A stretch of 64,000 nucleotides of DNA from Niveispirillum sp943371025 (GTDB lineage: Bacteria > Pseudomonadota > Alphaproteobacteria > Azospirillales > Azospirillaceae): contig CALRTC020000008.1 of NCBI GenBank assembly GCA_943371025.1, positions 62,001-126,000 on the forward strand. The letters are read 5' to 3'. The notes beneath the pieces are model-generated. The model had not been told where the DNA came from and ran no database searches. It saw nothing but the letters and a program-made list of their open reading frames with translations. Made by a program: the position numbers and the translations under genes. This document shows, one piece after another, positions 59,956-64,000 of this stretch (position 1 is the first letter of the stretch; every line of letters begins with the position of its first letter).

Positions 59956-61191
59956 ATGCTGTTGTTCCGTCTGCTCGCCTCAATCGTGAAAAATGGCCGG
60001 CTCTGCGTCATCGACGCGCGCGGTGCCCGACACTATTTCGGTTCGGCAACGGATGACCGGGCGCCCGTGACGGTGCGCCTGACCGATCCGGCGCTGGAAT
60101 GGAAGCTGGGGCTTCATCCCGGTCTTTATGCAGGGGAGGCCTATATGGACGGCACCCTGCAGATGGTGGAAGGAAGCCTGTATGACTTCCTGGATCTGGT
60201 CACGGCCAATATCGGCTGGGGTCACCTGGGGCCGACCGGGGCGCTGGCGCAGCGCTTCGCCACCGGGCTGCAACGCCTGATCCAGCAATATAACCCGCTG
60301 GACCGCTCGCACCGCAATGTCGCCCACCATTACGACCTGTCGCGGGAATTCTATGAACTGTTCCTGGACAGCGACCGCCAATATTCCTGCGCCTATTTCC
60401 CCGAACCGGGCCTGGGCCTGGAACAGGCGCAGGAGGCGAAGAAGCGGCATATCGCCGCCAAACTGCTGCTGAAACCGGGGGCCCATGTGCTGGATATCGG
60501 CTGCGGCTGGGGTGGCATGGCCCTGACCCTGGCCCAGGCCGCCGATGTGCAGGTCACGGGCATCACCCTGTCCCGGGAACAGCTGGCCGTGGCCCGGGAA
60601 CGGGCCGCGGCGGCGGGGCTTGCCGACCGGGTGCGGTTCGACCTGTGCGATTACCGCCAGATGACGGGCCGGTTTGACCGCATCGTCAGTGTCGGCATGT
60701 TCGAACATGTGGGCGTTCCGCAATATCCTACCTTCTTTGGCAAGGTGCATGACCTGCTGGCCGATGATGGTGTGGCCCTGCTGCATGCCATCGGCCGGAT
60801 GGAGGGGCCGGGCACCACCAATGCCTGGATTCGCAAATATATCTTCCCCGGCGGCTATTCGCCGGCCCTGTCGGAGGTGATGCCGGCGGTGGAGCGTGCG
60901 GGCCTGTGGCTGACGGACGCCGAAATCTGGCGCCTGCATTACGCCGAAACCCTGCGCCATTGGCGGGAACGCTTTATGGCCAACAGGGACAGGGCCAAGG
61001 CGCTGTATGATGAGCGTTTCTGCCGCATGTGGGAATTCTATCTGGCCGGCTCGGAATGTGCCTTCCGTCACCAGGGCCACATGGTCTTCCAGATCCAGAT
61101 GGCGAGAAATGTCGATGCCGTACCGTTAACCCGTGACTATATGCTGGCCGAGGAAAAACAGATCACCGATAAGCAGACCTGGGCGGCCTGA
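59956..61191 (+). CDS. Cyclopropane-fatty-acyl-phospholipid synthase family methyltransferase
   Basis: A 411-residue SAM-dependent enzyme. The SAM motif is HVLDIGCGWGGMALTLAQ. CFA-family landmarks are HHYDLSREFYELFLDSDRQY, CAYF, and MFEHVGVPQYPTFF. The N-terminal about 100 residues match the CFA lipid-binding region. It probably modifies unsaturated acyl chains of membrane phospholipids. The start is ATG 59956. A GT92-like gene follows 41 bp downstream. Confidence 0.9.
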   Translation: MLLFRLLASIVKNGRLCVIDARGARHYFGSATDDRAPVTVRLTDPALEWKLGLHPGLYAGEAYMDGTLQMVEGSLYDFLDLVTANIGWGHLGPTGALAQRFATGLQRLIQQYNPLDRSHRNVAHHYDLSREFYELFLDSDRQYSCAYFPEPGLGLEQAQEAKKRHIAAKLLLKPGAHVLDIGCGWGGMALTLAQAADVQVTGITLSREQLAVARERAAAAGLADRVRFDLCDYRQMTGRFDRIVSVGMFEHVGVPQYPTFFGKVHDLLADDGVALLHAIGRMEGPGTTNAWIRKYIFPGGYSPALSEVMPAVERAGLWLTDAEIWRLHYAETLRHWRERFMANRDRAKALYDERFCRMWEFYLAGSECAFRHQGHMVFQIQMARNVDAVPLTRDYMLAEEKQITDKQTWAA

Positions 61192-61232
61192 CCCGACATG
61201 GCGGGCCGGGGTGCCGGTTGGAGTGATCCCAT

Positions 61233-62180
61233 ATGCCGTTCAAACTGCCCGAGCCGGCAAACAGCCCGATCTATCTCTGCGCTATCGTCCGGGACGAGGT
61301 AGACGGTCTGGCGGAATGGATTGCCTATCACCACCTGATCGGCATCGACCATTTTGTCATTTATGACAATGGCAGCCAGGATGGGACAGCGACCCTGCTG
61401 GAGCGCTTCAACGCTGCCGGTCTGGTCACCCGCATCGAATGGCCCGACCAGACCCCACCGCAATGGTTGAGCTTTGGCGCCATGTTACGGCTGCTTGATG
61501 ATCTGCCCCAGCCGCGCCAGGCCGCTTGGACCTCTCTTGGGGTATTGGGCCCGCAAATCAGCGCCTATAATGACGCCCTTTCCCGGTTCGGCGATCAGGC
61601 AAGCTGGATGCTGTTCGTCGACGCGGATGAGTTTCTGCTGCTGCCCGAAGACCGATACTTACAGCCTTTTCTCACCAGAGTCGCCACGTCGGATGTCGGC
61701 GCCATCGCCCTCAATTGGCGATATTTTGGATCGGCTGGGCAGGTTGAGCCTGACGGCCGGCTGGTTGTTGAGCGTTTCACCCGCTGCGCTGAACCGAATT
61801 TCCCCGGTCACGCACATATCAAGACGTTGGCACGGACCCATGCGTTGGATCGGATGGCTGTCCATGCGGGACGGCTGCGCTTTGGATATCGCTATGTAAA
61901 TGATTGTGGACAGGCATTTGATCCGAGGCATCTGGCCTTCTCTGATCACATTTCCCACCGCTACAGCCAATTGAACCATTATTCGGTGAAATCCCGGTGG
62001 GAGTTTGAACGCAAACGCGCCAAGGGCAATGCCACCCTGGGCAGCAAGCATCCCCTGGGCGAGATCGAAGCAGGGTATTTTCAGCGTCAAGACCTGAATG
62101 ATATGGAGGATACGCGGCTGGCAGCCTGGGCGCCGGCCGTGCGGGATCATATCGACAGGCTGCTGGACTTGTCGGCATGA
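61233..62180 (+). CDS. Glycosyltransferase family 92-like protein
   Basis: A 315-residue protein with GT-A features: YLCAIVRDEVDGLAEWIAYH, DHFVIYDNGSQDGT and the metal-binding MLFVDADEFLLLPED. This pattern is typical of DUF23/GT92 enzymes. The C-terminal half contains DHISHRYSQLNHYSVKS. GC is lower than in the flanking genes, especially in the second half. Acceptor and sugar are unknown; a surface polysaccharide role is plausible. Confidence 0.82.
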   Translation: MPFKLPEPANSPIYLCAIVRDEVDGLAEWIAYHHLIGIDHFVIYDNGSQDGTATLLERFNAAGLVTRIEWPDQTPPQWLSFGAMLRLLDDLPQPRQAAWTSLGVLGPQISAYNDALSRFGDQASWMLFVDADEFLLLPEDRYLQPFLTRVATSDVGAIALNWRYFGSAGQVEPDGRLVVERFTRCAEPNFPGHAHIKTLARTHALDRMAVHAGRLRFGYRYVNDCGQAFDPRHLAFSDHISHRYSQLNHYSVKSRWEFERKRAKGNATLGSKHPLGEIEAGYFQRQDLNDMEDTRLAAWAPAVRDHIDRLLDLSA

Positions 62181-62193
62181 AGATACCCACAGC

Positions 62194-62202
62194 TTATCCA
62201 CA
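62194..62202 (+). promoter_or_regulatory. Perfect DnaA box upstream of dnaB
   Basis: TTATCCACA matches the high-affinity DnaA consensus exactly, 79 bp upstream of the dnaB start codon. It suggests DnaA-dependent control of the replicative helicase gene, though a single box can occur by chance. Confidence 0.55.
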
Positions 62203-62280
62203 GCTTTCATCCCCTGCCATTACGGTCCCGTACCCGCCTGATCAGGTGACGCCGGCCAAGCGGGTCGTTAGAATGCCGCC

Positions 62281-63786
62281 ATGGATACCAAACTGATCGA
62301 CCCTTCCGGCTTCGCCGGTGCCGCCCCCGTCACCTATCGCACCCCGCCCCACAATGAAGAGGCGGAGCAGACGGTGCTGGGCGCCATCCTTGTGAACAAC
62401 AAGGCCTTTGAAAAGGTTGGCGAATTCCTGCGGCCGGAACATTTCTTCGATCCCGCCAACCAGAAGATCTATCAGGCCATCCTGAAGCTGATCGACCGGG
62501 GCCAGGTGGCCAACCCGATCACGCTGAAAGCCTATTTCGAGCAGGATCGCGACCTGTCGGAAATTGGCGGGTCGGACTATCTGGCCCGACTGGCGGCGGC
62601 CATCGTCACCGTCCATAATCTGGAAGATTACGGACGGGTTATCCACGATGCCTATCTGCGCCGGCAGCTGATTGAAGTCGGCGAGGATATGGTCAACCAT
62701 GCCTACAAGCATGACCTGGACATCGCCGCCAATGACCAGATCGAAGAGGCGGAAAAGAAGCTGTTCGAGCTGGCGGCCACGGGCGACATCAAGGGTGATT
62801 TCATCCCCTTCGACCGGGCGCTGACGGCCGCCATTGCCAGCGCGGAAGCCGCCTTCCGCCGCTCCAGCCACGTCACGGGCGTCACCTCGGGCCTGCGCGA
62901 CCTGGATGGCAAGCTGGGCGGCATGCATCCCAGCGATCTGTTGATCCTGGCCGGCCGGCCCTCCATGGGCAAGACGGCGCTGGCCACCAACATCGCCTTC
63001 AATGCCGCCAAGGCCTATATGCTGTCGGGCGGCAAGGAGGGGGCGCCCGTGGGCTTCTTCTCCCTGGAAATGTCGGCCGAACAGCTGGCCCTGCGTATCC
63101 TGGCCGATCAGGCGGAAGTGTCGGGCGACAAGATCCGCCGTGGCGAGATCACGGCCACCGACTTCCCCAAATTCGTGGAGGCCAGCCAGTATCTGGCCCG
63201 CGTCCCCTTCTTCGTCGACGATACGCCGGCCTTGTCCATCACGGCCGTGCGCACCCGCGCCCGCCGGCTGAAGCGCACGCACGGGCTGGGGCTGGTCGTG
63301 GTCGACTATCTGCAGCTGCTGCGCGGTGGCGGCACGGGGCGCGGCGAACAGAACCGCGTGCAGGAAATCTCCGAAATCACGCGCGGCCTGAAGGCCATCG
63401 CCAAGGAGCTGGACCTGCCCGTCATCGCCCTGTCGCAGTTGTCGCGATCGGTGGAAAACCGCGAGGATAAGCGACCGCAGCTGTCGGACCTGCGTGAATC
63501 CGGCTCCATCGAACAGGACGCCGACGTGGTCATGTTCGTGTTCCGCGAACAATATTACCTGGAACGTGCCGAACCCGGCCGCCGTCCTGACGAGTCCGAG
63601 GACAAATATAACGACCGGTACCAGCAATGGCAGGAACGGTTGGCCCAGGTCCACAACACGGCCGACGTCATCATCGGCAAGCAGCGTCACGGCCCCGTCG
63701 GCACGGTCCGTCTTTATTTCGACGGCAACTATACCCGTTTCGGCGATCTCGACACCCAGCATGGCGGCGGCTCCTACGACGAGTAG
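62281..63786 (+). CDS. dnaB: Replicative DNA helicase DnaB
   Basis: A 501-residue hexameric helicase. The N-terminal domain includes NEEAEQTVLGAIL. The RecA-like core has Walker A AGRPSMGKTALA, Walker B VVVDYLQLL, and LSQLSRSVENREDKRPQLSD with DLRESGSIEQDADVVMF. No intein or insertion is seen. The order rplI ... dnaB-alr is common in alphaproteobacteria. Confidence 0.96.
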   Translation: MDTKLIDPSGFAGAAPVTYRTPPHNEEAEQTVLGAILVNNKAFEKVGEFLRPEHFFDPANQKIYQAILKLIDRGQVANPITLKAYFEQDRDLSEIGGSDYLARLAAAIVTVHNLEDYGRVIHDAYLRRQLIEVGEDMVNHAYKHDLDIAANDQIEEAEKKLFELAATGDIKGDFIPFDRALTAAIASAEAAFRRSSHVTGVTSGLRDLDGKLGGMHPSDLLILAGRPSMGKTALATNIAFNAAKAYMLSGGKEGAPVGFFSLEMSAEQLALRILADQAEVSGDKIRRGEITATDFPKFVEASQYLARVPFFVDDTPALSITAVRTRARRLKRTHGLGLVVVDYLQLLRGGGTGRGEQNRVQEISEITRGLKAIAKELDLPVIALSQLSRSVENREDKRPQLSDLRESGSIEQDADVVMFVFREQYYLERAEPGRRPDESEDKYNDRYQQWQERLAQVHNTADVIIGKQRHGPVGTVRLYFDGNYTRFGDLDTQHGGGSYDE

Positions 63787-63802
63787 GCCCGCCCGCCCCG
63801 AT

Positions 63803-64000
63803 ATGCAGAGCCACCGTAAAGTGATCTCTCCCCTTCCCGACTATGTTCTGAACAGCCCCGATGCGGCCCGCGTCGGGGCCGTGCTGGTCATTGACCTGGC
63901 CGCCCTTGTCGCCAACTGGCGCGACATGGCGGCCCGCGCCGGCGGCGCTGAATGCGCCGCGGTGGTAAAGGCCAATGGCTATGGCCTGGGCGATGTCGCC
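63803..64000 (+). CDS. alr: Alanine racemase, N-terminal fragment (runs off window)
   Basis: The first 66 residues are visible. They start at ATG 63803, 16 bp after dnaB. The sequence LVIDLAALVANWRDMAA is followed by the PLP-binding lysine in AAVVKANGYGLG, which is diagnostic of alanine racemase. It makes D-alanine for peptidoglycan. Confidence 0.92.
   Translation, partial: MQSHRKVISPLPDYVLNSPDAARVGAVLVIDLAALVANWRDMAARAGGAECAAVVKANGYGLGDVA

Overview
The window comes from a high-GC alphaproteobacterial chromosome. Gene content and order point to the Rhodospirillales, probably an Azospirillum/Niveispirillum-like genus. This is inferred from family resemblance and synteny (lepB-rnc-era, fabD-fabG-acpP-fabF-mltG, rpsF-rpsR-rplI-dnaB-alr, rsh-rpoZ); no database search was possible. 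No rRNA, tRNA, CRISPR array, complete insertion sequence or prophage was recognised.

Layout. 1-4040: two tandem RTX-type calcium-binding secreted proteins (the first cut by the window edge) sharing a duplicated C-terminal repeat region, closed by a long perfect hairpin. 4157-8195: a leftward lolC-lolE-lolD-alkA operon for lipoprotein release plus an alkyl-base glycosylase. 8289-16058: metabolic and exported enzymes: a phytanoyl-CoA-dioxygenase-like protein, an exported esterase, a TetR-YciI-Tag operon behind a 43-bp palindrome, a di-heme peroxidase, an AcpA/phospholipase C-like phosphoesterase, and a divergent qorB/HxlR pair. 16163-21110: accessory genes around proS: a three-domain peptidoglycan-hydrolase-like protein, an EEP-family phosphodiesterase, a protein that reads like a bacterial actinoporin, and an orphan MazE-like antitoxin. 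21273-25222: an adenine deaminase/AzgA permease locus. 25223-31265: a possible small RNA, a second Tag, RidA, a GT2-LABN-GT39 lipid-glycosylation cassette, nicotinamidase, guanine deaminase and a 50-residue membrane peptide. 31427-35588: an accessory stretch with a cysteine-rich membrane-anchored protein, a MITE-like element with an internal palindrome, a PIN-family (DUF4935-like) nuclease and about 0.8 kb without a clear gene.

35589-43126 is a compact leftward housekeeping block (folK, rpoZ, rsh, DUF2062, pdxJ, acpS, lepB, rnc, era), much of it joined by 4-bp start/stop overlaps. 43367-50154 holds a NYN-domain protein, a VOC protein, DUF465, two FKBP-type isomerases, a DUF4412-like exported protein, nadE, cheY and cheZ. 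50151-56269 has a WYL regulator with a divergent GST, then the leftward fatty-acid operon fabD-fabG-acpP-fabF-mltG. 56572-64000 runs rightward: a pair of exported solute-binding-like proteins, rpsF-rpsR-rplI behind a structured leader, a CFA-synthase-like methyltransferase, a GT92-like glycosyltransferase, dnaB with a perfect DnaA box upstream, and the start of alr.

The least ordinary signals are the actinoporin-like/EEP pair at 19144-20683, the cysteine-rich protein at 31427-33196, the DUF1906-SH3-CHAP protein at 16163-17551, the MITE abutting the PIN gene, and the candidate small RNA at about 25637-25800.
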